64,000 nucleotides of DNA from Haloplanus litoreus (GTDB lineage Archaea > Halobacteriota > Halobacteria > Halobacteriales > Haloferacaceae), in NCBI RefSeq assembly GCF_042677945.1, contig NZ_JBHUDN010000001.1. The stretch is one strand, 5' to 3'. Below, piece after piece: positions 52,644 to 61,419 of this stretch (position 1 is the first letter of the stretch; each line of letters begins with the position of its first letter). The position numbers and the translations under genes are program-made. The notes under the pieces were generated by a model. That model was not told the origin of the DNA and ran no database searches. It was given only the letters and a program-made list of their open reading frames with translations.

Positions 52644-52745
52644 GATTCGAATCAGGACCAACACCCAGTTAAGTAGCGGGGTCAGGACCAAAACCTGCTT
52701 ACATCACGCGGGACCGTCGGACCCCGATTCGTCCGCGCTCGTGGC

Positions 52746-54212
52746 TTACAGGTCGCGCCACGACAGCCGCGGGTTCCGCGCGGCCGACGCCTGATCGATC
52801 CGCCGGGCCGTGGTCGTCGTCGGCGCCTCCGCCAGTTCCGCGGGGCCCGTCGCCGCCACCGCGTCGAACGCCGCCGCGAGGTCGTCCAGTCTCGCCTTCG
52901 ACTCCGTCTCCGTCGGCTCCGTCATCAGCGCCTCGTCGACGATTTCCGGCCACTTCGTCGTCGGCGGGTGGACGCCGTGGTCCAGCATCGCCTTCGCCAC
53001 GTCCGCGGCGTCTTCGTCCGCGCTCGCCACGAACTCGTGGTGGAACGGCCCGTAGGGTACCTCGTACTCGATCCGCGAGGCGAGGTAGTTGGCGTTCAGC
53101 ACGGCCGTCTCGCTGATGCGCTCTAGACCGTCGTCGCCGTGCCGCAGGATGTAGGCGTAGGCTTTCACCAGCACCAGCCAGTTGCCCACGAACTCGTGGA
53201 CGCGCCCGATGCTGCGGTCGGGTTCGTAGGTTTCGTAGTCGCCGTCGACTTCGCGGACCTGCGGGGTGGGGAGGAACGGTGCGAGGTCGGCGACGACGCC
53301 GATGGGCCCCTGTCCCGGGCCGCCGCCACCGTGCGGCGTCGCGAACGTCTTGTGCAGGTTGAAGTGCATGATGTCGAAGCCCATGTCGCCCGGCCGGGCC
53401 TTCCCGAGCAGGGAGTTGAGGTTCGCACCGTCGTAGTAGAGCAGGCCACCGGCGTCGTGGACGATTTCCGCGATGGCCTCGATGTCGCGTTCGAACAGCC
53501 CCAGCGTGTTGGGGTTGGTGAGCATGAGGAGCGCCGTGTCCTCGCCGGCCGCCGCCTCCAGTGCGTCGACTTCGACGCGCCCGTCCTCGTTCGAGGGGAG
53601 TTCGACCACGTCGTAGCCCGCCATGGCGGCGCTCGCGAAGTTGGTGCCGTGGGCCGACTCGGGGACGATCACCTCGCTCCGCGATCCGTCCCCCTGTTCC
53701 TCGTGGTAGGCTTTCGCCACCTGGATGCCCGTGAACTCGCCGGCGGCGCCCGCCGGCGGCTGGAGGGTCACCGCGTCCATCCCGCCGATGGCGCCGAGCG
53801 TCTCCTGTAGTTCGTACAGCAGGCGCAGGATGCCCTGTTTGTCCTCGTCGCTCCGGAGGGGGTGGACACGATTGCCCCGGTGGGCCGCCACGTCCTCGGT
53901 GAACGCGGGGTTGTACTTCATCGTACACGACCCCAGCGGGATCGGCCCGGAGTCGATGCCGTAGTTCATCTGTGAGAGTCGGGTGTAGTGACGGGTCACC
54001 TCCGGTTCCGCGAGGTCGGGCAGTTCGAGTTCGTCCCGAGTCAGGTCGTCCGGGAGCGACGACTCCACGGAGACGGTGTCGGTGCTCTTCTCGTTCAGGA
54101 GCGGTTCGTACTGCCCGCCCGCGTACCACCGCGTCTGCTGGTGGGGGGCGTCCGTCTCCGCCTCGCCGTCGGTCGACTCCCCGTTCGCGCGCTCGTGGTG
54201 CTCTTGGCTCAT
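52746..54212 (-). CDS. gcvPB: Glycine dehydrogenase (decarboxylating) subunit 2
   Basis: 488-residue PLP-binding subunit of the two-chain P-protein, which decarboxylates glycine and passes aminomethyl to H-protein. The PLP lysine is in FNLHKTFATPHGGGGPG; substrate segments are PLGSCTMKYNPA and PESAHGTNFASAAMAGYD. An acidic Gln/Ser-rich N-terminus precedes the domain. Its ATG overlaps the gcvPA stop (ATGA, 54209-54212). No gcvT or gcvH is adjacent. Confidence 0.95.
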   Translation of the reverse strand: MSQEHHERANGESTDGEAETDAPHQQTRWYAGGQYEPLLNEKSTDTVSVESSLPDDLTRDELELPDLAEPEVTRHYTRLSQMNYGIDSGPIPLGSCTMKYNPAFTEDVAAHRGNRVHPLRSDEDKQGILRLLYELQETLGAIGGMDAVTLQPPAGAAGEFTGIQVAKAYHEEQGDGSRSEVIVPESAHGTNFASAAMAGYDVVELPSNEDGRVEVDALEAAAGEDTALLMLTNPNTLGLFERDIEAIAEIVHDAGGLLYYDGANLNSLLGKARPGDMGFDIMHFNLHKTFATPHGGGGPGQGPIGVVADLAPFLPTPQVREVDGDYETYEPDRSIGRVHEFVGNWLVLVKAYAYILRHGDDGLERISETAVLNANYLASRIEYEVPYGPFHHEFVASADEDAADVAKAMLDHGVHPPTTKWPEIVDEALMTEPTETESKARLDDLAAAFDAVAATGPAELAEAPTTTTARRIDQASAARNPRLSWRDL

Positions 54213-55537
54213 GCGGCACCTCCGTAGCCCGCGAGGGCGTCGATCAGTTCGTCCACCCGTGCCCGATTGGTGTCGGTCACACAGACCGCCAGTCGGTCCT
54301 CACCGCCGTCGTCGACGGCGCGGACTGCGAGGCCCGCGTGTCGACAGTGGTCGACCACGTCGGCCGCCGGGGCGTCCGTATCGATCAGCGCCTCGCGGAA
54401 GTGGTGGCCGTCGTGGACGGGCGCGTCGAAGCCGTCGAGTTCGTCGATCCGGGCGCAGGTCTCGGCGATGCCGGTCACGCACTCCTCGGCCAGATCGGTC
54501 AACCCATCGGGACCCAGCCACGCCGCGTGGATGGCCGCTCGGAGCGCCAGCCACGCCTGGTTGGTACAGATGTTCGAGGTGGCTCGCTCCCGGCGGATGT
54601 GCTGTTCGCGGGTCTGGAGCGTCAGCGTGTACGCGCGGTTGCCCGCGTCGTCCTCGCCGGCGCCGACGAGGCGACCCGGCACTTGTCGGAGGAACTCCTC
54701 GCGACACGCGAACAGGCCGAGGCCCATACCGTACGTCGTCGGCAGGCCGAGGACGCCGGCGTCGCCGACCACCACGTCCGCTCCGTAGGCCGCCGGCGGT
54801 TCGAGCACCGACAGGGCAACGGCGTCCGATCCGACACAGAACAGGGCGCCGTGGTCGTCGGCGACGTCGCTCACGGCGTCGAGGTCCGGTTCGACGACGC
54901 CCCACGCGTTCGGCGTCGCGGCGTACACCAGCGAGACGTCGTCGTCGACGGCGGCGGCGAGGCCGTCCACGTCGACCGTCCCCTCGCTCGTCGGGTAGGT
55001 GTCGACCGTGATGTCCGGCCCGTCGGTGTAGTTGTCGAGCACCGACCGCACGCGCGCCGGCAGATTCTCGGGAACCAGCACTCGGTCGCCGTCGGTCGCC
55101 CGCACCCGGTCGGCGAGCAGGACCGCCTCACCGAGCGCCGTCGAGCGGTCGTACATCGAACAGTTGGCGACGCCGAGTCCCGTCAGTTCGACGACGAGCG
55201 ACTGGAACTCGAAGAGCGCCTGAAGGAACCCCTGCGTGATCTCGGGCTGGTACTGCGTGTAACTCGTCAGGAACTCCCCGCGAAGGGAGAGGTGATCGAC
55301 CACGGAGGGGACGTAGTGGTCGTAGTGACCGCCGCCGAGAAACTCGGTCAGGTCGGCCGACTCCTCGAGGATACCCTCGACGGCCGCCCGCGTTCCCCGC
55401 TCCGAGTGTGCCTCGATTCCGTAGTCGTCGTCGAATCGGAGCGAATCGGGGATGTCGAACAGGTCGTCGGGGTCCGATACCCCGACTGCGTCGAGCATCT
55501 CCGACCGTTCCGCTTCGGAGTGAGTCACGTACGGCAT
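54209..55537 (-). CDS. gcvPA: Glycine dehydrogenase (decarboxylating) subunit 1
   Basis: 442-residue partner subunit of the P-protein. Family sequence is visible: YVTHSEAERSEMLDAVGVSD at the start, GGGHYDHYVPSVVDHL, YTQYQPEITQGFLQALFEFQ, and LGLPTTYGMGLGLFACREE. It forms the alpha/beta tetramer with GcvPB. It is first in the operon and has a good TATA box at 55564-55571 about 30 bases before the ATG. Confidence 0.95.
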   Translation of the reverse strand: MPYVTHSEAERSEMLDAVGVSDPDDLFDIPDSLRFDDDYGIEAHSERGTRAAVEGILEESADLTEFLGGGHYDHYVPSVVDHLSLRGEFLTSYTQYQPEITQGFLQALFEFQSLVVELTGLGVANCSMYDRSTALGEAVLLADRVRATDGDRVLVPENLPARVRSVLDNYTDGPDITVDTYPTSEGTVDVDGLAAAVDDDVSLVYAATPNAWGVVEPDLDAVSDVADDHGALFCVGSDAVALSVLEPPAAYGADVVVGDAGVLGLPTTYGMGLGLFACREEFLRQVPGRLVGAGEDDAGNRAYTLTLQTREQHIRRERATSNICTNQAWLALRAAIHAAWLGPDGLTDLAEECVTGIAETCARIDELDGFDAPVHDGHHFREALIDTDAPAADVVDHCRHAGLAVRAVDDGGEDRLAVCVTDTNRARVDELIDALAGYGGAA

Positions 55538-55563
55538 GTTACTCGGACTCGGGGCGCTCGACG

Positions 55564-55571
55564 TATATATT
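55564..55571 (-). promoter_or_regulatory. TATA-type promoter of gcvPA-gcvPB
   Basis: The sequence tatatatt (minus strand aatatata), centred 30-31 bases before the gcvPA ATG at 55537, supports a nearly leaderless transcript. Confidence 0.6.
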
Positions 55572-55609
55572 CGGCGTTGTCGGGCTTTCTACTCGGTCGA
55601 TCATGTGGA

Positions 55610-56797
55610 TCACTCCGCGGTCTGGACCCGCCCGTCGAACGCCCGTTCCAGGATGCCCGCCAGGTCGTCGGCGTCGGTCGCACGGGGGTTGCCCGTGAGG
55701 CTCCCGTCGCGGGTTGCCTGCTCCGCGAGCTGGGGAATGGCCTCCCGTTCGGCCGCCGTCTCGGCCAGCGTCTCCGGGATGCGCACGTCTGCTGCGAGTC
55801 GTCGCACCGCCTGAACCGCCTTCCTAGCCTCCGTCCGCACCGGTTTCGACGGATCCACGTCCTCGCCGAGAGCCGCTGCCACCGTCACCATCTTCTCCGG
55901 CACCTGCGGGAGGTTGTACTCCATCACGTAGGGCAGGAGGATGGCGTTCGCGAGGCCATGCGGGACGCCGAAGGTGCCGCCGACCTGGTGGGAGATGGCG
56001 TGGACGGCGCCGAGGCCGGCCCCGTTGAACGCCATACCCGCCTGCGAACTCGCTCGTGCCATCTTCGACAGCGCCTCCCGGTCGCCGCCGCGGTACTCCA
56101 CCGCGCGCGGCAGGTACTCGCCCACCTTTTCCATGGCGTCGCGGGCGAGTGCGGAGGTCTGACTCTGGGCCTTGATCGAGACGTAGGCCTCGATGGCGTG
56201 GGTCAACACGTCCATCCCGGTCGCGGCCTTCACCGGTGCCGGCGCGCTCGCGGTCAGTTCCGGATCGACCAGCGCGAGGTCGGCGAGCAGGCTCACGTCA
56301 CCGATTTCCTCCTTGATCGACGTCTCGGAGTCCTTCACGATGGTCCAGTGACCGACCTCGCTGCCCGTCCCCGCCGTCGTGGGCACGAATACCGTCGGTG
56401 GCGTCGGGTTCGGGACGTTGCCGCTTCCCTCGAACTCCAGGATGTGGCCGTCGTTGGTGGCGAGGATGCTCGCCGCCTTCGCCGTGTCGATGGAGGATCC
56501 GCCGCCGACGCCCATCATCAGATCCGCGTCGGCCGCCTCGTACGCCTCCGCGGCCTCGTGGACCACCACGTCCGTCGGATCGGGCTGTACCCCATCGAAG
56601 ACGTGGTACGTGCGCCCGGACGCCTCGATGGCGTCGAGCAGCGGGTCGAGGACGCCCGCCGCACGGACCCCCTCGTCGGTGACGATCAGGGGGGTCTCGA
56701 CGTCGAATTCGTCGAGATACGCTCCGATCTCCGTCGCCGTGCCCCAGCCGAAGAGAACTCGGTTCGGGACGTTCCACATCTGGTGAGTCGTTGTCAT
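55610..56797 (-). CDS. Iron-containing alcohol dehydrogenase
   Basis: 395-residue group III (Fe-ADH) enzyme from ATG 56797; upstream frame is not homologous. NAD binding is at GVGGGSSIDTAKAASI; PTTAGTGSEVGHW follows; metal ligands are in ATGMDVLTHAIEAY (Asp and His) and HAISHQVGGTFGVPHGLANA (two His). Family members oxidise primary alcohols, diols or hydroxyacids. The adjacent MlrC and aldehyde dehydrogenase suggest that this is one step of an amine or amino-alcohol route, but the substrate cannot be read from sequence. Confidence 0.9.
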   Translation of the reverse strand: MTTTHQMWNVPNRVLFGWGTATEIGAYLDEFDVETPLIVTDEGVRAAGVLDPLLDAIEASGRTYHVFDGVQPDPTDVVVHEAAEAYEAADADLMMGVGGGSSIDTAKAASILATNDGHILEFEGSGNVPNPTPPTVFVPTTAGTGSEVGHWTIVKDSETSIKEEIGDVSLLADLALVDPELTASAPAPVKAATGMDVLTHAIEAYVSIKAQSQTSALARDAMEKVGEYLPRAVEYRGGDREALSKMARASSQAGMAFNGAGLGAVHAISHQVGGTFGVPHGLANAILLPYVMEYNLPQVPEKMVTVAAALGEDVDPSKPVRTEARKAVQAVRRLAADVRIPETLAETAAEREAIPQLAEQATRDGSLTGNPRATDADDLAGILERAFDGRVQTAE

Positions 56798-56963
56798 AAT
56801 ATTCTGGGTGTCCTTGTCATCGGTCCGACGCCGGGGCCGCCTGGTCGTGCGACCGGACGGTTCTCCACCGTCGGTGGCGTCGGCCGCCGTGTGTGTCATA
56901 CGTTCCCGCTTTCGCGCATGGCCGTTGTGTCCCACATCGCCGGGCAGTTAAGTCGACCCTCGG

Positions 56964-58478
56964 CTACGCCTCCTCGTCCAGCGGATAGATGGGCCGAGGG
57001 ACGTGTTCGTAGTCGAACGCCGAGAGGTCCGGACTACACAGTCCCGGCGTCGCCACCTCTCGGATCGCTCCGACCAACGGGGCGAAGCCGGCCCGGTAGT
57101 GGACGGTGCTTTTGAGGACCAGCACTCCCTCCCGTTCGGGCGTGATCCCCTGGCTCCGGAACGCCTCCGGGTCGTACGGCTGCTGTCGGTGAGAGCCGAC
57201 GAGCACCTCCACTCCGTCGATTTCGAGGAGCGCCGTTCGCCCGAACGACACCTGCAACCCGGTCGACATCGGTCCACGGTTGCGGTAGTTCCCGTCCGAC
57301 AGCAGGCACACCCGTCCGGTCACGTCGAGGGGGTCGCCGTTGGCCTCGGTGTGCCCGCCGAGCGACACCGAGACCCGTTCGCCGACGCCCGCCTCGACCG
57401 CCGCGTCGACGGCCGCGGGGTCGTAAATCGTCGCCACGGCCGCGTCCTGGACCCCCGCGTCGAGCAACGCCGACAGCAACACCGTCCCGTCCTGTGCGCC
57501 CCCGCCCCCCGGGTTGTCCGAAATGTCCGCAAGCAGGAGGGGGTCGTCGGCGTCCCAGTCCGCCGCCTCCGCCGCCGCCTCGACGCTCGTGTACGCGCGG
57601 TCGAACTCCGCACGGCGCTCGTACGCCTCGTCTGCCAGCGCCCGACAGGTCGCGCGCACGTCGTCGGCGCGGGTTCGGTCCGCGACGCCGACGACGGAGA
57701 AGCCGGCGTGGTCCACGTCGGCGTAAGCGAACCCCCCGAAGACGGACACGTCCGGGACCTCGTCCCCCTCGGCGTCGGCCGCCGCCGCCAGCAGCGACCG
57801 CATCGGCTCCTCCTCGGTACGGAGTTCCGGCAGGGGCGGCAGGAGCGGTGCCCGTTCGACCACGACTTCGGGGTCGAGGTCGCCGGACAGCGTCGCGGCC
57901 ATCGCCCGCGCCGCCGTCTCGCCCGTGTCGCCGATGTCGACGTGTGGGTAGGTGTCGTAGCCGAACAGGCCGTCCGCGGCCGTGACCATCCGGTCCGAGA
58001 TGTTTCCGTGCAGGTCGAGCGACGCCATCACCGGCACGTCGTTGCCGACCGCGCGACGGACGCGTTCGAGGATGTAGCCGTCGCCGTCACCGGAGCGGAT
58101 CCAGTTGCCCGAGGAGTGCGGTTCCTCGTCGTCCTGGACGCCGTCGCTCACCATCGCGCCGTGGAGGGCGAGCAACACGCCGTCGGGGTCCGCCGCCTCG
58201 ACGCCCGTCAGGACCTCCTCCAGCAGCGTCGACCGCGCGTCCGCGGTGACCGTCCCGCCCGGCGTCGCGTCCGCGGCGACGGTCGACACCACGTCCCAGT
58301 CCTCGTCGCTCGCGACCCGGAGGAAGCCGCCGACGGCGGTGTTCGTCCCCGCCAGGCCGTCGACGACGGCGTCGCCGTAGTGTAGCGACGCGTCGGCGAA
58401 CTCCGCCATCCCCGTCGGTAGCGACGAGAACGTGTTCGTCTCGTGTTCGATCTGTCCGATCAGGACCGTGTGGCTCAC
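56964..58478 (-). CDS. M81 family metallohydrolase (MlrC / microcystinase C type)
   Basis: 504 residues from GTG 58478. The family is a zinc-dependent peptidase/amidase set; MlrC hydrolyses linearised microcystin. Visible features: VLIGQIEHETNTFSSLPTGM, ALHGAMVSDG, MASLDLHGNISDRM and DISDNPGGGGAQDGT with metal-ligand Asp/His residues, and HTEANGDPLDVTGRV. The GTG overlaps the ALDH stop (GTGA, 58475-58478), so both enzymes are made together. A role in cleaving a gamma-glutamyl amide is proposed under findings. Confidence 0.9.
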   Translation of the reverse strand: MSHTVLIGQIEHETNTFSSLPTGMAEFADASLHYGDAVVDGLAGTNTAVGGFLRVASDEDWDVVSTVAADATPGGTVTADARSTLLEEVLTGVEAADPDGVLLALHGAMVSDGVQDDEEPHSSGNWIRSGDGDGYILERVRRAVGNDVPVMASLDLHGNISDRMVTAADGLFGYDTYPHVDIGDTGETAARAMAATLSGDLDPEVVVERAPLLPPLPELRTEEEPMRSLLAAAADAEGDEVPDVSVFGGFAYADVDHAGFSVVGVADRTRADDVRATCRALADEAYERRAEFDRAYTSVEAAAEAADWDADDPLLLADISDNPGGGGAQDGTVLLSALLDAGVQDAAVATIYDPAAVDAAVEAGVGERVSVSLGGHTEANGDPLDVTGRVCLLSDGNYRNRGPMSTGLQVSFGRTALLEIDGVEVLVGSHRQQPYDPEAFRSQGITPEREGVLVLKSTVHYRAGFAPLVGAIREVATPGLCSPDLSAFDYEHVPRPIYPLDEEA

Positions 58479-59926
58479 TGGTAGGGGTCCTCCATCCCGT
58501 CGTGTTCGATCACGACGCTGTCGACGGTCGTGAACGCCTCGATGCCCTCGAGACCACCCTCGCGGCCGATGCCACTCTCCTTGTTGCCGCCCCAGGGACT
58601 CTGGGGCATCGACACGGGGAAGGTGTTGATGGCCACCAAGCCGTGGTCCAGACGGTCCGCCACGCGCGTGGCGTCCATCGACTCCGACCAGACCGCCGCC
58701 GCGAGGCCGAACGGCGAGTCGTTGGCCACCTCGACGGCCTCCGCCGTCGACGAGACGGTGACGAAGCTCAACACCGGGCCGAAAATCTCCTCGCACGCGA
58801 CGGTCATCGCCGGCGTCACGTCGTCGAAGACGGTCGGTTCGACGAAGTGCCCGTCGGCGAGCGCCGGATCGTCGGGCGCCCCGCCGCCGGTCAGGAGCGT
58901 CGCGCCCTCCTCGACTGCCGAGTCGACGTAATCGAGGACGTCCGCCTTCGCGTCCGCCGAGATGACCGGCCCCATGTCGGTGTCGGGATCGGTGCCCGCC
59001 CCCAGCCTGATGCGTTCGGCCTTCTCGACGACCCGCGAGACGAGTTCGTCGTGGACGTCCTCGTGGACGAGACACCGCGAGGTAGCGACGCAGTTCTGTC
59101 CGGCGTTCGAGAAGATGCCGGCGACGACGCCGCGGGCGGCGTTCTCCACGTCCGCGTCCGAGAGGACGATGGCGGGCGCCTTCCCGCCCAGTTCTACGTC
59201 CACGGACGTGACGTTGTCGGCCGCGGCTTCGAGGACGCCTTTGCCGACGCCCGTCGATCCGGTGAACGTGATGGCGTCGACGTCCGGGTTGCCGACGAGT
59301 TCCGCGCCCACCTCGCTCCCCGGACCGGGGACGACGTTGACGACGCCGTCCGGCGTCGCCTCGGCCATCACCTCGCCGACCCACATCGTCGACAGCGGGG
59401 CCAGACTCGGCGGCTTGATGGCCAGCGTGTTGCCCGTCGCCAGCGCGCTCGCGAACCCGCGGGTGCCGAGCAGGAGGGGGTAGTTCCACGGGACGACGTG
59501 CGCGGTGACGCCGTAGGGGCGCCGCCGGGTGTAGTTGAGGCGGTTCGGCGCCGTCGGCATCGTATCGCCGCGGACCTTATCGGCCGCACCGGCGTAGAAA
59601 CGGAACTGAGCGACCGTCTCCGCCACCTCGCCCGCCGCCGTCGGGAGGGGCTTGCCCGCCTCCGCAGCCAGCAGGCGTGCGAGCGCGTCCGACTCCGCCT
59701 CGATCCGGTCGGCGATCTCCCGGAGCGTCGTCTCGCGCTCGCCGGGGCCGGTCCGTTCCCACGCCGTCGCCGCCGCGTCCGCCGCCGCGACGGCCGCGCG
59801 GGCGTCGACCGCGTCGCCGCTCGCTACGTCACCGACCGTCGCCCCAGTGGCCGGGTTTTCGACGGTCATCGTCGCCGCCGCCCGTCGGTCCCCGTCGATC
59901 AACAGCGCGTACTCGTGAGTTTCCAT
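58475..59926 (-). CDS. NAD(P)-dependent aldehyde dehydrogenase
   Basis: 483-residue ALDH of the aminobutyraldehyde/betaine aldehyde type. Visible motifs: PWNYPLLLGTRGFASALATG, the Glu in VELGGKAPA, the catalytic Cys in SNAGQNCVATS, EEIFGPVLS and PWGGNKESGIGREGG. Sequence fits the PuuC/AldH or gamma-guanidinobutyraldehyde subgroup by eye, but substrate is not defined. It is the first gene of a unit with MlrC; a TATA-like box (gcttaggcc, minus strand) lies about 29 bases before ATG 59926. The divergent gene at 60091 is a GS-like ligase. Confidence 0.92.
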   Translation of the reverse strand: METHEYALLIDGDRRAAATMTVENPATGATVGDVASGDAVDARAAVAAADAAATAWERTGPGERETTLREIADRIEAESDALARLLAAEAGKPLPTAAGEVAETVAQFRFYAGAADKVRGDTMPTAPNRLNYTRRRPYGVTAHVVPWNYPLLLGTRGFASALATGNTLAIKPPSLAPLSTMWVGEVMAEATPDGVVNVVPGPGSEVGAELVGNPDVDAITFTGSTGVGKGVLEAAADNVTSVDVELGGKAPAIVLSDADVENAARGVVAGIFSNAGQNCVATSRCLVHEDVHDELVSRVVEKAERIRLGAGTDPDTDMGPVISADAKADVLDYVDSAVEEGATLLTGGGAPDDPALADGHFVEPTVFDDVTPAMTVACEEIFGPVLSFVTVSSTAEAVEVANDSPFGLAAAVWSESMDATRVADRLDHGLVAINTFPVSMPQSPWGGNKESGIGREGGLEGIEAFTTVDSVVIEHDGMEDPYQ

Positions 59927-60090
59927 GCCGCGACTCCCCCGTCTCCGGGCCTAAGCGTTGTCCACCGAATGTGTGGTCGTTTAAGTGCGCACGGGCGAGA
60001 CGCGTCGCCGCCTCGGCCGCCGTACTTAATGTGTCGTAAGTCCCCGGGTGAATCGCTATGGGGCGGTAGCGACCTCGGTATGGTATCACA

Positions 60091-61419
60091 ATGACCTTCG
60101 CTGACTACGAACGGGTTCGACTGGTGTGGACGGACCTGAACGGCGTCGCCCGCGGTATCTCGTTACCGCCCGTCGAGTTCGAGGCGGCCGTCGAGGAGGG
60201 TGTCGGGTTCGCCAACGGTGTCGCCGAGCTGACGCTCGAACCGGGACTGCTCGACGACCCACGGTACGGCGCCGAGGGGGGCGACATGATGGCCGTCGCC
60301 GACCCCGACTCGCTTCGCGAGGTGTCCTGGGCCGACGACACCGCCGCCGTCTTCACCGACCTCACCGACGTCGACGGAACGCCCTTCGACCTCTGTTCGC
60401 GCGGGGCGCTCCGGCGTGTGATCGAGGACCTGCGCTCCGAGGGACTGTGCCCGCTGGCCGGCGTCGAAGCCGAGTTCTCCACGCTCGTCCCCGACGGCGA
60501 CGGCGGCTGGGAGCCGTCGAACACCCGGTGTTCCTACGACATGGACGCCCTCGACATGGCCGCCGACGTCACCCGCGAGTGGGAGGCGGCGATGGAGGCT
60601 GCCGACGCCTCGGTGCTGGGCATTCACCAGGAGTCCCAACCCGGCCAGTTCGAGGTGAACATCGAGTACGACGATGCCCTCACCACGGCGGACAACCTCA
60701 TGTTCTTCCGCCACGCCGCCAAGGCCATCGCCCGCGACCGGAACATGAAGGCTTCGTTCATGCCGCGGCCCTACTCCGGCGAGGACGCCAACGGGCTCCA
60801 CTTCCACCTCAGTCTCTGGGATACGGATCTGGAGGCGAACCTGTTCGCCAGCGACACGGGCGACCTGCAGTTCCCGGCTGGCAAACACCCCGACGACGAG
60901 TCGGGGCTCTCCGACACCGCCCGTCACTTCGTCGGCGGCCTGCTCGACCACATGCAGGCCCTGACGGCCATCTGTGCGCCGACGGTCAACTCCTACCGAC
61001 GGCTCCTGCCGGGCATCTGGGCACCCGTCAACGTCGCCTGGGGCCCGGACAACCGCTCGACCGTACTGCGCGTTCCGCCGGAACTCGGGCCGGCGACCCG
61101 CATCGAACACCGCGTCCCCGACTCCGCCTGTAACCCCTACCTCGGCCTCGCCGCGACGTTCGCGGCCGGCCTCGACGGCATCCGCAACGAAACCGACCCC
61201 GGGGCCCCGACGCTCGGCAACGCCTACGAGGAGGACTACGAAAGCCTCCCGCGGACCCTGTGGGCGGCCCTGGCGGAACTCGAAGCCGACGACGTCCTCG
61301 TCTCGGCGCTCGGCGAACCGTTGGTCGAGGAGTTCCTGAAGATCAAACGCGACGAGTTCGACCGCTACATGGATTCGGTCACCGACTGGGAACGCGCGGA
61401 GTATCGCGACGAGTTCTAG
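60091..61419 (+). CDS. Glutamine-synthetase-like ligase (PuuA/GlnA4 type)
   Basis: 442-residue GS-fold ligase. The N-terminal beta-grasp (YERVRLVWTDLNGVARG) and catalytic domain show GVEAEFSTL, ESQPGQFEVNIEYDDALTTA, HRAAKAIARDRNMKASFMPR-like sequence, NGLHFHLSLWD and ATRIEHRVPDSACNPYLGLA. This is the group that joins glutamate to amines (putrescine, ethanolamine) rather than ammonia. It lacks the usual adenylylation Tyr loop, as expected. Convergent with a Bat-type regulator whose stop overlaps its own (CTAG). Confidence 0.9.
   Translation: MTFADYERVRLVWTDLNGVARGISLPPVEFEAAVEEGVGFANGVAELTLEPGLLDDPRYGAEGGDMMAVADPDSLREVSWADDTAAVFTDLTDVDGTPFDLCSRGALRRVIEDLRSEGLCPLAGVEAEFSTLVPDGDGGWEPSNTRCSYDMDALDMAADVTREWEAAMEAADASVLGIHQESQPGQFEVNIEYDDALTTADNLMFFRHAAKAIARDRNMKASFMPRPYSGEDANGLHFHLSLWDTDLEANLFASDTGDLQFPAGKHPDDESGLSDTARHFVGGLLDHMQALTAICAPTVNSYRRLLPGIWAPVNVAWGPDNRSTVLRVPPELGPATRIEHRVPDSACNPYLGLAATFAAGLDGIRNETDPGAPTLGNAYEEDYESLPRTLWAALAELEADDVLVSALGEPLVEEFLKIKRDEFDRYMDSVTDWERAEYRDEF

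Noticed and set aside
56798..56935. N-terminal extension of the Fe-ADH
   Set aside because: Upstream residues are low-complexity and basic; the family N-terminus starts at the ATG 56797.
53972..57115. Very long plus-strand open frame (over 1000 codons) opposite the gcvPB, gcvPA, Fe-ADH genes
   Set aside because: It is a mirror of strong third-position G/C bias. Its translation is Arg/Val/His-rich with no motif, and the opposite strand has clear family genes.
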